Part shown: in pieces, positions 35,041-48,600 of the stretch
Layout of the letters: each line of letters opens with the position of its first letter
Numbering within the stretch: the stretch's first letter is position 1
Source of the DNA: Archegozetes longisetosus
Taxonomy: Eukaryota; Arthropoda; Arachnida; Sarcoptiformes; Trhypochthoniidae
Reading direction: 5' to 3'
Assembly (NCBI GenBank): GCA_018873245.2
Contig: JAEMBT020000002.1
Coordinates: 11,592,001-11,656,000, forward strand
DNA length: 64,000 nucleotides
Program-made: the position numbers and the translations under genes
The notes under the pieces: model-generated
What the model was told of the DNA's origin: nothing
What the model saw: only the letters and a program-made list of their open reading frames with translations
Databases searched by the model: none

Positions 35041-38000
35041 ATGGTAAGCACTACCTGTTTCTTATTACTTATTTCAAATATTAGTATCACATTTGAAGTC
35101 AACTTATTGTTTAAAGAGACTATAGTTAAACCTAAAGAAAACATTGATATCTGTTCTAACTATAACTCGTATTGTATTTAGGATGAAAAAAAGAAATCTC
35201 TTGATAATAACAATGAAGAGTCAGCAGCACCTAAAAAACTTAGATATCCACGCTCCATTGCTTTTATTATCGGCAATGAATTCTGTGAAAGATTTTCTTA
35301 CTATGGCATGAAAGGTAAAAATTGTTTCATTTTCATTTTTTAGATAACAATAATTCGTTTGAAACCTCACACTTCTGTTCAAATATAAATATATTTGACA
35401 ACTTGATAAGTTTAATAAAGTATTTCTCTCTGGTTTGAAACTGCAAAGCATTGCATTTGTTTAATGTTTGAGTTTCTGAAATAGTTTACTTTGTATTTTA
35501 ATTTTGCAATTTCATTAACACTGATTAAGACTTTATTTAGTACACTATCAAAGGGCGAGTTAGTATTGATTAATTCATATCAAAGCTTAATGTTAGAGTG
35601 CAGTGCATAAAGGGTGTCTCAAAAAGTGTCTCAGAAGAGAGTATGGTTTGAAAACTTAAATAACCTTTAGATTATTGAAAAACTTCAAAATAAATGATGT
35701 AAATAATTATTACGTACAATAGCCAATCAATCTGAACAATTTAAAACTTGATCATATTGTTTTGAAGTTTAATTGCACACAAACTATCATTGGACTCATT
35801 TCAGTCGAACACTGGAAGGATATGACATTTTTGAGATACCCATTCCAGCAATTATTTGTTATTCAAATATCGTGATTAAGATATGGCTACTCTTTGATAA
35901 AACACCGAAATCAAAACATGTGCCTAAAAAGTGTTTTCAAGTTTATTGATAATAAATGAGTTGTACTGCCTGCAAATTGATGTTTTCGTTGTTTTGCTCT
36001 GATAATTGAATTGCATCAACTATTTATAGTTGCGTTTGGTTTGCACTTTACAAACTTAAACTTCATTTAAGATATTTATGTGTCTAGCATTCGAAATATT
36101 GAAGTGTTGATTACTTTTTTATTGTTCAATAAATAAGTGCTCAACTTTAAAATCAATATTTGTTAAAAAATTAATTGTTATATACGTACATATATTATAT
36201 ACGCACTAATTTAATCATTTATTACTTTTATTAGTTTTAATTACAAAGTTCTAAAGTCCAAAACATTTAATGAAAACATCAATTTTATTGAATGAATTCA
36301 AGTTTATGTTTGAGCTAATTATATACTACAAGTCAATCAAATTATTAATAAAACAGTTGATTCAATCGAATTTGTCAAACATTTTTACGGAAAACTCATG
36401 AATTTGTCGCTCAAAAGTCTATAAAACAATAACAATTTAGTGCAGTTTCTAATTATTTTAATCGAAGTTCTGCCTCACATTTTTGCTGATTAGAAATACT
36501 TTAGTTTGATAAAACTGATCAAACGTAGTATGAAGTGAGCCAACTAAAGCACATCTAAATTGGTAAAGTTGTAATCAAGTTTTGATGGTTTTTTTTAAAC
36601 ATTTATTAGTTATTGAATTGCGTGAAGAGCAAAGTTGAAAGCATGCAAAGTGTCTGAGCTCTATTAGCATTTACATTTAGTTCTGTCATTAATTCAATTG
36701 AATAACTTTGAAACTGTTAACTTGTTGTTTGATTATTGAGAAACGAGTATTTAAATTATGTGATCTCATTTTTATGCATTAAACATTGTTTTTTATATAC
36801 ACGTTACTAACTTTTTTGTTTGCAAAATACTAAAATTTGAAGGCCACGCATTTCTTTAGGGCAGTTAGAGATATTCCTAGATGAATATATCTTCAATTGA
36901 GGTTATAAATGCACAATTTGTTCCATATAGTGACTATTAACACTTTATCTGCTTCACTTTATAGATAGCAATAATATTAAAATAATCGTCACAGAACAAG
37001 TGGTGATAACCTGATGCACACCAGTAGTAATTATGAATGTCAGTTTTGCCCTTAACCTATTCCCCACTACTAAATTAATTAATTGGTTGCATTCAAACGA
37101 TAAATATTAGAGTTATGCTTACTGTCAGTTTTTACGATTAAGTTGCTTAAGTTTTGTAAATTGAATATCCTGTAATCTCAACAGAACTAGTAGTCAATTA
37201 TGCATTTATAAGTCTAGAGATCGTAGAACAAGTTTAATAACTTTTAAGGCTGAATAATTTGATAATTTAAAATTAGTTTTCTATTATAAAATGTTAATGT
37301 AATTTTGTAGATCATTTAGAACTATAATTTTTTGTGAACTAGATATTTAGTGAAAAGTACTGGTAATATGGTTACAAATCCTCAAAGCAGAAAATGAAAT
37401 TAAAGTCGGTTTACAGATCATTTGATTTATAGTACTTTAATAACTTTGATACGACATAAATTATAATATGGCCATAAAAAAGTACTTGTGATGACGAAGT
37501 AATTTCATATAAATAATTTTAATAACTTTGTCGTATAAATATTTGGCCAAATTTCATGACGCGGTATAATTATTTTGCTGTTATCTCTTTTCAAATAAGA
37601 ATCTGGAACGCAATCTGAATTATAAATACATCTTTTTTATGTCTATCATTATTGTTGTGGTTTTAGACGTATTTTGCATATTTCATAATTCAATGAAAAC
37701 TAAAGAGAAATCCAATTCAAATTTATACTATCTTTGATTACAGCAATTCTCGTACTATATTTCAAGAATGTGCTGTCGTATTCGGAAGATTCTGCTACAG
37801 AATATTATCATATATTCGCAATGGCCTGCTATTTCACTCCCGTTCTCGGGGCAATCATTGCTGACTCACTACTGGGAAAATTTAGGTTAAATCTCGATAA
37901 ATAAACATTAAAAAACATGACATCAAATCAATAATTGAATGTAAATCTTTCAAAAATAGAACCATATTTTACATATCGATATTGTACGCAATCGGAAATA

Positions 38001-41000
38001 TAGTGCTTTCGTATGCATCTTACGCGACGAACAGGTCCGTTCAGTTACTCAAACGCACACAAAAACCACACTTTCTAATCAAACTTTAAATTAAACACAG
38101 AGCTGTAACATGGGTAGGCTTGACGGCCATTGCGTTGGGTACCGGCGGTATAAAGCCTTGTGTCTCAGCCTTTGGTGGCGATCAATTTGCTCCCGGACAA
38201 GAGAGTCAATTGCAAAAGTTTTTTTCATTATTTTACATTTCGATCAATGGTGGAAGTCTTCTCTCGACATTCATAACACCGATATTACGTGAAGATGTGC
38301 AATGTTTTGGTAGAGAAGACTGCTTTCCTTTAGCTTTTGGTATACCGGCAATACTAATGATTGTGGCGCTGCTCCTCTTTCTTCTTGGAAAAGTTATAAC
38401 AAATTACGTAATCAATCCGCCATCGAAGAATAATATTGTGGTTCAAGTGATTCATTGCGTTTTTGTGAGTCAACTTTTCTATTTGTGCATAATTTGAAAT
38501 TAAATGAACTTTATCTGTTTAAAGACTGCTTTGGGGAGAAAACTTTTCAAGAGAGGACCTAAAAGAGATCATTGGCTGGACTATGCGGACGATAAATGCG
38601 ATGTACGGTTAATATTGATCTGAAGTTTAAAGTATAATGATAATAATTGAATTGATGATTAATTTTAAGGCTCAAACATTGGAAGACATAAAGGCTGTGA
38701 TGCGTGTACTATTTCTCTATTTGCCACTTCCTATCTTTTGGGCACTTTTTGACCAACAGGTTTGTTGGATGACAAACTCAGTTTTCAAAATAACTTTTTC
38801 TGTTAATCTGATCCTTATCGAAATGCAGGGCTCGAGATGGACGTTACAAGCGACACGAATGGACGGAAACTTTTTTGGAGTTTATCGATTAAAACCCGAT
38901 CAAATTCAAGTGGTTAATCCTTTGTTAATCATAACCATGATTCCAGTATTCGAATACGCGGTCTATCCTTTATTAGCGAAAATGAATTTATTGAAAAAAT
39001 CACTACAAAGGATCACAACCGGCGGCATTTTAGCAGCGGCTTCTTTCGTTATTTGTGCCTTTGTACAATTGAGAATTGAAGCTGATCTTCCACCTGAACT
39101 TGCAGCTAACTCAGCACATCTGACCATAGTTAATGGACTTTCAGGCTCGATTAAATTCAGTCATCCTATAATGTTTAATAATCCAGTAGATCTTAACCCG
39201 TATGATCTTAAGACCTTTGACAATGTGAAAATTGATAGCTGGAAAGATGATGCCAGTTTGAAAATAACATTAACACAACAAATTAACAATTGTGAAGCGA
39301 CCACATATAATGTACACTTCGATAACACAATCAAAGAGGGAGCAATTCTATTCATAACAGAAAGTATTTGTATAAAACCAAATGGAACTATTCAAAAGTA
39401 TGATTTTGCAGACATACTGAAGAAGCCCACAGAAGGTGGTGCCAATATTGGATTAGTTTTCAATATTAACAATTATAACATTTCTGCACTGAGCGCAAGT
39501 TTTTGGTTTAAAAATGAAAAGTTCAGTAAAGTATTGCAACCATCAGATGTAAGTTATGTAGATGCTGGAAGTCCTGTAAAAGCATCGGTTGGAGTCGTCG
39601 AATACAATGAACTAGATATACATCAAGGAGGCGAATATAATCTTCAACTTTTATTGGATGGTTCGAACACAACTGATTCAGCACTGAAGACGGAATCGCT
39701 AAAAACCTAAATTTACGCCAGGGCGCATCTTATTTAATGGTTGTTCGTGGAAATGATCAGGTTTTTCAGACTTTCAGATAATTCAATTACAAATTTTTAA
39801 AATATATTAATATTAATTCAAAATATAGCTTGCATTAAACTACACACTACATGAGATGGTTAAACCAAATTCTGTGTCAATGTTTTTACAAATAATCCAA
39901 TACCTAGTTATAACTTGGGGAGAGATCATGTTTTCTATAACTGGTTTGGAATTTTCTTATTCTCAGGTAACTATCAAATTTTTCTCAACAAATACTTCAT
40001 TCAAAATTCCAGAATATAAAGCACTTGCCGATATGTATATATATATATATATTTAATGCAAAGATTATCGAACATAAAATTTGTTTCTTAAGTGATGGGT
40101 TCATGTGATAAATACTTTAGTCTAGTTATGTTCAAATTCTGAATAAGTTGTGTTATGGGATGCCAAGTCTATATAAATATAGACCAAAACATTCATATTA
40201 ATATAGAACTTAAGATATGTTTATTGAAAATAAATTATGAGAAACTTAGTTGCAACAAAATTATAATCTTTAGGCTCTATCAGATGGCAGTAATAGCGCT
40301 GTAATCGTCAATCTCTTACCATACAGACTAACTTTTTAAGAATGATTTGGCTAAACTTTATTTCGATATTTGTGTTTTAAATTCAGACTTAATTATAAAA
40401 GATTACTTAATTTGTCACCAACTTCTATTATCTGGACTAATTTTCTATTTGTTGAAGTTCAAAAACTTGATGTTCGATCAAACTTGATGTACTTTTTCAA
40501 AGAAATAGTCTTTGCATTATATGGTACTTTCTAACACTTAGCAATTCTATTCTGCATAAGTAACATAAAATTGACGAATTGATTAAATCCCTAATGAAAT
40601 TGTAAGCATTAGCGAAACATCTAATTGGTTTTAATTGATTTGATGATAGGCACCAGCAAGTATGAAAGTCAGTATTACAGGCTGCCTGGCTCATTACTGT
40701 GGCCTTTGGTAACTTAATTGTTGCGATTATTGCAACCGCTAAAATTTTTGAGAAACAAGTAAGTATTCGTTTCTTTTATTTTAATTATTTGTTTTTTAGT
40801 AGAACCTAGCGCAATATCTGTTTAAATTTTATTCAATATTTCTCCAGTTTGGAGGTATTGACGCGACAAAAATCATTCAAATTGAATCACTATGTATTTA
40901 ATTTTGTCGATCTGTTAAATAAGCGCTAGTGTTAAGTGTCTGATGATTTCAGTTTCAATATTTAGATTTATAAATCCTATAGAGAAATACACCTAAAGTA

Positions 41001-42681
41001 AATATTTGAGTAAACTAAAGATTCGCAAAAATGTAGAAATACCCGTGAGTAACTGGTGAAACAGTTATATGTACTGAACCGAATCTGTGAATTATAGCAC
41101 TTGATGCGTTTCCTTAACCTTGTCAGTTAGAAATTGCTCTAAGATTTTCTCGCTAATTCCTTGTTATGGTCTCAATCGTCACTATCGAAAGTTTTAATCT
41201 GAAATTGCAGCTAAAATTATTTTGATCGCGTTTAAGTCAAGTTGCTTAGCCTAAAGTACGCAAAAGATTTTTATGCGATTCGAGATAGCGATATTCGGTG
41301 CCAATTATTATAGCTGTTGTGTGCGGTGTGTAGGTGTGGATTGCATTGGGTTTGTTTGAAATAAGAAATGCATTTGCACATAGACTGTATGCACACTTAA
41401 CATGAGAGCAACTAATGATTATTTAGGTCCGTTTGTTTCCCTCTTTTTGTGTTGTCGTTGAGCTACAGTTCTTATGGTTATATGCCTGAGCACAATTGAC
41501 TTAAAGTAGTGCTCATTTTCTTCTCTCGGTGTTTTTCCCGCCCACAAGTTAGTGCAACTTTTAAAAACCAAAACGTTGAACGGGCAAAATCAATGTGATT
41601 ACACCCTCACGGCTATACTCAGGTTAATTACATTTCTTTTAAAGTGCCCACAGCTAAATAGCAAAATAGCAAAATTCAAACATAAAAAGTCTCCTTTGGG
41701 TTTGACAGGTGGGGGAGGGCTTTATAATAACTCTTATGCATCTATTCTCTTATGTTCTGCTAAAAACATGATTTGTGCGGCTACTTAATAGGGATTTGCT
41801 TTTGCCAAATATGCTCAACTCTGCCCTTTCAATGCTTTGATATGAGCCGAACCACTTTAATGTACAACACTTGTACACTTGTTTGGGAACCACTCAATTC
41901 TTCAAATGTTTATTTGGAAAATATTCATTTTTACTTATTTCACTTTTAACTTCCTATTTGTTCAAAGTCAAAGTCAGTTCATTCTCAGGCATTAGTAGTC
42001 AGTACTGATTGCAACTCAATATTTCCAGTTTTAAATTCTATTAAATCAGTAGTTTGGCATACATTCATGTTCGACGACAAGTCTAGTCCTACTTGAGTAG
42101 TCTATAGTAGGCGTTGGTCGCGGGACTCGATTCAAGATGTTGTGCTTTAACTCACTGTAAGATAAAAAGCTGAAGCTATGCCTCTGCCCCCATCTCTCGA
42201 ACGTGTTGCCCGAGGACTTTCTCATGCTATCATAAAATAGTTTAATGGCTCTCTCACTAACTACTAACTAAAAATGATTTCAGATCACATCGAAGAAGTG
42301 TATTTCACTTCTAACAACTAAATGCACTGAAGGCTAATATCTTTGCCTTAATTATCAACTTTTTCAAACTTAAATACACCCGAATTATTCTTTTTTCATA
42401 CGTCGCATGACTACAATTAGATCACAAAAAGCTAACAAATATTTACCGAATTTCTCTAATTGTTACAGTCTTACGAATTCTTCTTCTTTGCGGGTTTGAT
42501 GGTATTGGATATGATAGTGTTCGCAATAATGGCGTACTTCTATGTTCCGTACAAAGGCTCGAAAGCAGATTCAGATGAAAGCGATGGTCAAAAACTGAAC
42601 GGAAACTTAAATAAAGATCAAAACGGATCCGCGAACGGAGGCATCGATAACGAAGGATTGAATGAAGTCACTAAATTCTAG
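35041..42681 (+). CDS. Proton-coupled oligopeptide transporter (SLC15/POT), 11 coding exons, frame-disrupted
   Basis: Would import di- and tripeptides with protons across the plasma membrane; 12-helix MFS fold. Exons: 35041-35043 (ATG only), 35182-35314, 37744-37885, 37960-38034, 38101-38464, 38525-38602, 38670-38759, 38829-39760, 39829-39966, 40650-40758, 42469-42681; all introns GT-AG with consistent phases. Motifs in order: NEFCERFSYYGMK (helix 1), YFTPVLGAIIADS, GTGGIKPCVSAFGGDQF, FSLFYISINGGS (PTR2 signature), FWALFDQQGSRWTLQA (helix 7), a ~200-residue extracellular loop with many Asn, then PNSVSMFLQIIQYLV and GEIMFSITGLEFSYSQ. Nominal length is about 758 aa, normal for animal PepT. Two lesions break the frame: a one-base deficit in the A run at 39701-39705 (stop at 39708), and an extra base at about 40668. 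Either a recent pseudogene or assembly indels. Confidence 0.88.
40759..42468 (+). other. Intron 10 of the transporter (1.7 kb)
   Basis: No exon or repeat recognised in 40759-42215; homology with the left arm begins at about 42215. The piece around 41300-41600 is slightly GC-richer and pyrimidine-rich but has no coding motif. Confidence 0.5.
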
Positions 42682-43540
42682 TATTATCTTATATATAACT
42701 CGATTTTCAGATATTGTCTCAGTTTTATTTTAATTTTAATCTTAATTAATGTATTATTTGTTATGAAAACTTTGCATTGAATTAATGCAAAAATATATTT
42801 AATAATAGCTCAGAAACTTTTAATATTTGCCTCAAATCATTTCAAAGTAAATAAAGTATAAAAGAAGTGATTTTTGATTTCGTTTTCAAATTGAATCGCA
42901 TTTGAAAACAGTGAATAACTGATGAATAAAAGCGTAATAAATAATATCGTTTCAGACAATATCTCATATGATTTGTGTCTCATTTGGTATTCCGTTGAGT
43001 GAAGACTTTGTTTCGTTCACTTTTGAATACTTTTGAATACTTTTGAATGTGTTGTGAAGACAGACAGACAGACATTAGAGTACAGTTTGAGAGACTGAAT
43101 GAGAGCGTTGGATATATTTAGCTCCAAACATATATCGAGTTTTGACTAAAATTGCATAATGTCCACAAAGAAGAGGAGGACAGGTGTGGGACTGTCTCTG
43201 ATGTGATGGACAAAATGCTCATTGAATTTGGTTAAAAGAGTGCTTTTCCTGTGTTGTTGGCCAAAGATGTCCAACGAAGTTATTGAAAGTTGATAAAAGC
43301 TAATGTCCACTAAGTTTTGAGTCACTCCTCTGTCCACTGATTTGCAATTGGAAGAAGTTTTTGTGTTAAGTGATTAACGTGAATATAACTATGTTTTGTG
43401 CTATTGTGCAGACACTATAATGAAAAGACTATTTCCTAATGCAATTGAAGCGATGCATCACTTTTAGAGAACGCCGAAAGAAAACTACTTCACCTATTTA
43501 TATATTTAAAACTCAATGAAACTTTAACAGCAAGGGGTCT

Positions 43541-45360
43541 AAACTTGTACAAAATAGATACGACCTATTATCGATATACTTTTAGCCAATACACTATATT
43601 ATGTGAGTGTTGCATGAAACGCTCGCAATTTTCTAATATTCAAATATACTATGATTGTTATCTTGTCAGGCAATTAAAATTAATTATTGTCATCAAAACT
43701 GATTGTGTGGAGAAATGTCTGAAACATTTAATAAGAAAATGAAACTTTATTGAATTTAATTTTGTTTTCAATCTATAATTTGAAGTGATTATATTAGAAA
43801 TTAGATTCATCTCTAGTAGCTTTGGCCGCTTCAGGCTCAACACTTGTTAAATTATACAATTTCCAATTGCATTATCTTAGCCGATGTCAGCTACCGAATC
43901 GTGATCAGTACCTCCTATTTCAGTTCAGACACACACCCTCTGATAACTTTTCAACTTGACTGCAGATGCAGAAGCAGGTTAAGCATCAACAAAGATTCAC
44001 ATCAGTTTTCTTAGACTTAACAAGTTTTTCTTCATTATATTGTATTTACGATTTAAATACATTTTCTTCAAAGATTAAACGCAAGTCTGTTCGAACATTT
44101 TGAGATCAGTGAGAAAATGCACGACACCTGCAACGGCAACGAATTAGGTAAAGATTGGCCAACTTATTTGCGTGGGATGTCTCTTATCATTTGATACATT
44201 AGTGTGAAAAATATTTGAAAAACTCACGCATTCTAATCAACCAAAGTTATTTAAGATTATTTAGCTCACATTTCTATTTTGTTAATTTGTATGAAATTTT
44301 GACAGTACACTCTATACATGTGACCAACTCAGTCAATGATCATCACTCAAATTCTTTCCTTTCTGTTATCTCTTCGATTATGAATTTTGTTGACAATTTA
44401 TCAATTTCGTTTCTTCAAAAACTTTTATCTAATCTTTCAAAATAGTCAAAATATCATTTACAACTAAACATGTAATTCATTTGTAATTCAGAACCATTTC
44501 TTAATGAGAGTAATGATTTCGATGGAAATGTTAATCAATCCTGAAATTGAGTGGCAAAAATCTATAAAAATCTTTTAAAAAACTTCATTTTTTCAAAGAT
44601 AAAATTCAAATGATAGATCCAATTTGAGCAAACTTCAAACAAATTGATGCACCAAAGATTCTCTTATATATGCCTGAGATGTTGGTCTGCAAACCGAATC
44701 TTTCAGACGAATACTCACAGCAAGTATAACTGTTCGAATAGAGATTGCAATGCATTATAGCTTGATCATTCACTCATAAAAAACAGACCATTTTTACCAT
44801 GCAATTGATTTTCATTTAATTAAATAAATTTGAAACAATTAGTACTTCGAATTGTTTACGATAAACTTGAACAAAGGTAACTTATATAAAAGTTATTGAA
44901 TCTGTTGATCTGCTGAACAGCTTGAATGAAGCTCAAGAATACTTTGACCGTGAAATATCCGCAAATTATTATTTGATTTGATTTGCGTTCAACTTTGAAA
45001 CACAGACGCATCAAATTAATTAAAAACTGATTTAAAGCGGCGTTCAGTATAATTATGCAGATAGACTGAAATTAATGATAATTTGAAAGCGTTGCCTCTA
45101 AATGATTGATGCCATATCTTTCAGTATAATATATGCACAGTCGGGAGCAATAGAATGCATGCAACTTATTGTCATATTAATGCATTTTTATGAGACCAGT
45201 GTTTAGTCTGAATGAATTGAGTAGTGCCTCACCTGTTATCTCAATTTTTTCCTTATAGAGTGACTGAATTTTCAACAACTTTGTTCTTTAGTAAATGAAT
45301 GAATGATAATACATACTAATGGATAAGAAACAATATAGAGTACTTTGTAGGTGAATGCCA
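43541..45360. other. Intergenic, nothing firm
   Basis: AT-rich. The only exon-like item is an ATG-started 10-codon stretch at 44117-44147 ending in the donor gtaaag, 8 bases after a TCAGT; too short to call. Confidence 0.4.
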
Positions 45361-45650
45361 CTAATGCCACTGATTAAACCAGAAGCTGCAGCTATTGAGC
45401 CATAGGACCTGTGGGAGCAGCTCAACAGAGGAATCTTTGTCTGGCAAATAGGTTAGATCATCAGTTGCAGGCTTGTAACTGCACCTCACATTACAAACAT
45501 TAGAGAATGGGAGCCCAGAACAGGCCCAGAAGCATCAATTCGAAATTATGTTCAGGTGGGCTGTGGTGCTCAAAATTATGGCTTATATTATCGTACAAGA
45601 TGTAGGAGTAAGACTACAGTAGTAGAAGTATAGCCGCCGCTACCAAATTT
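45361..45650 (+). other. GC-richer island with a 58-codon open frame
   Basis: From an acceptor-like TTAG at 45453-45456, a frame is open to TAG 45631-45633. It includes IISCRLVTAPHITNIREW and later NYVQVGCGAQNYGLYYRTRC. The codons are more balanced than in neighbouring DNA. No family recognised; it could be one exon of an unseen gene or a fragment of a retroelement. There is also a GTGGGC donor-like site after NYVQ. Confidence 0.25.
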
Positions 45651-48600
45651 TTTTCTTAAGCAATTTTCCACAAAAGATTACATGTATGGGCGGACTTCTA
45701 TTCGTGACTCGACTCATGCCATCAAAATGAACAAAACAAAGCTGCATCATAGATATATACACGCGCTATAATACACTTTTGATGGAACAACACAATAACA
45801 CAAGTCATTAAACGAATAACTTCTTACAGAAGCTGCTCACCATTTACAGAAAGCTCTTCAGCACAACCATTTGCTAACAATACGAATGATTATTAATTAG
45901 AAACAAGTACTCTAAATTGCACTGAAATGCCCAAAATTAGTAATTGTTTTGAGGGCTGGATAAGATATAGATTTTTGCTAAATAATAATAATACTGATAC
46001 GAATAATAACAGTTGTGTTCAATGGAATGAGAATGAGATGCGACTCAACCCTTCAAACCCTAAGGGGTTGTCTGAATGTATAAGTTTTAAAGTGAGATGA
46101 GTTCTTGTTGTGCACGAAACCATGCCGTCTATAGTTTGATAAGTACACGTTAGTAAAGTGGACTTCATTATGATCGCATCAGTTGCTACCATTGATAATA
46201 GGTTTTTGAGCATGAATTGTCCATATGAGGGGGAGTGGATACAAGTTCAAAATTGTTGTACACAAGTAGCTATTATTGCAATGACGACCTTGTACTCTAA
46301 CCTGTACTCTAACCAAATCAGAGAACCAACAGGTTGTTGGGAGAGCTCTCCTAAGAGCAAAACTTTTTTTAATAGCAATCTTTAACCACTACCTTCACAT
46401 AAGATGACCATTTTGTAAAATATGTTTTGTATATTTCTGTTTATAACTTACAGATAACTTCTAACTTTTCTTCTTTGATGCCGCTCTTTGGGTGCGACGC
46501 TCTTCATGTCATTTATCGGGGATCAGTTTACTCACTAGACATAATCTATATTATGACTTTGATGATAGGCCTTTCTGGCATTTTAATGTTCAAAGATTAG
46601 AAGTCATACACATTTCATATGCAATTCTCATTTCTAGTTTCTGACTCGCATTTTTACATGATTTGCATTCAACAATTTATGAAGCTTAACAACAAGCTTT
46701 TTATGATCAACTCAAATTACATCAATCCACATACATTATTAGCTTAATTCTGACTAACTCAACTCAACTAAACTCAGCAACTAACTCAATCATTATAATT
46801 ACTATCTTTAATCTGTTTAAAGGTCCAACAAATGAGATGTTAAATGTTGAGCAGTCTTTTCCTCAATTACTCAGTCAATACAATGATTAATTAATTTTTA
46901 CTCATTCTGAAGACGGAGTTATACTGTTGCAGGTATTCAACTAAAACATTTGTCCAATCTTTGATTTTTTTTCTATTAAAATTTGATTGTCAACTTGAAC
47001 GTAGATTTGACGCACTGTCAGACATATTTGAGATAATGAGCAACAAAAAAGAACGAGAAATAATAGTACAAAATGATCTCTCAAAAGCTATTTTGTATGC
47101 TCATAGAATTGGTCATCACTTCGTAAAGTATTAGAATTTACTGAACTGTGTAAATAGAGAGCAAATTATATCCTAAACATTAATCACTTTGACTTGAGAT
47201 TCAAATAATTATCCGTCAGTTGTTAAAGGTATGAATAAGTTATAATAGAAATCTACTGTAATCTTCCTGAAAATTGACGCAATAAAAATACTGCATTTTT
47301 ACTAGTAATAATGATTGATATAAGTTTAGCTGTTTTTGCTTATTTACTTATTTATCGATGTGAGGATTCATCAATTTTTATTAAGCTCTGGTATTAGTGC
47401 TAAACTTTTGTGTTGACGAATATCTAAGAGAACAATATTTTCATGTTTTTTGAGGAAAGTTTTGCTAAAAGTGAAAAATAATTGTTAAATATGTTTGATG
47501 CGTTAAAAGTTTAATCTTGCGAACACGATCAACGAAATTATTGCCACACTTTGCAAATTGACTTTACATTATTTATATGACAAAAATTATGATGAATGAT
47601 GCAAAGTATTTGCTATTAGATTGAATGTATTGTGTTTGGACCACTGCATTAAAGTCTTACTAAAAAGTGAAGATGAAGAAGCTCTTGTTATTTCTGCAGG
47701 TGGTGGGAGTCATGTTCCACACAGGCATGCATTGATGCGGGCGTGATCTTCACGTTGAGAGGGGATAAGCAAAACTAGGGATAACAAAACATAGGTTTGA
47801 TTCTGGCTTTCGATTAGCTGAGAAAAATTTTCAGACTTGACTCGACCGATCCATTCGAGTTTGCACGCAATACAATCGCACAAAAATATATATTAAACAA
47901 TGCCTTCAAGTGAAGAACAAAGTATTAGTAAAAAAGAAGTTTAATGAGCGCCTAAAACATAGACTGGTTTTGCTACTGGGCCTAAAAACGCAGTCCTTCT
48001 TACAGTTTTTCGTCTTTCCTCATCCACAAGTTTCGCAGTGAGACAAGAAGATTCTCTAGTTGATCAACCTTTAATGACGATCAGAAGGCAGTATCACATT
48101 TGCGTGCAATCACAGCATACTAATTATGTTTCATTTATGTGTATTTATCGTTGCATGAAAACACACTTTTGCATTGGACAAACACAATGTGCGTGTAGTT
48201 ATTTAGAAAACATATAATAGTGAACGATCAAAAGGAGTTAGTTAAGAAAAGATGCTGCTCTCCAACACTCCTTTCTGAGCATATTTAGAGGCGGACCCAT
48301 TTAATTGCAGAGGGCGTAATGACTTGTAACTCATATCAGAGTTGCATTTGAATCACATCACATAATTGTAATGTTAATAGGGTTTCGTATGAATGCGATG
48401 CTCTCTTCTTCAATATCACTGTAATAATAATCATATATTAGTTGCATAAATGATATGCACAACATTCTTATTTTTTAGCTGCTACTGCAGACATAATATT
48501 CTTCCTAATAAATTCAGAACTAACTTATGAAGAAAATCTTTTCCTTAGAGGTCATCAATGTTTTATCTTATAAATTAGTGCCAGTAGTCAGACCAACATT

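Larger units (their letters stand above)
34890..43540 (+). repeat. Right arm of the 23-kb inverted duplication
   Basis: Contains the complete exon set of the transporter. Homology with the left arm covers the 5' flank, exons 1-2 and part of intron 2 (34890 to ~36735), then exon 11 and its 3' flank (~42215-43540). Between these blocks lie exons 3-10, which the left arm lacks. I saw no foldback insertions in this arm. Confidence 0.85.

Noticed and set aside
40650-40758. Reading the extra base in exon 10 as an unannotated mini-intron or programmed frameshift
   Set aside because: There is no GT-AG pair around it and no slippery heptamer with a downstream structure; a simple insertion or sequence error is the plainer reading.
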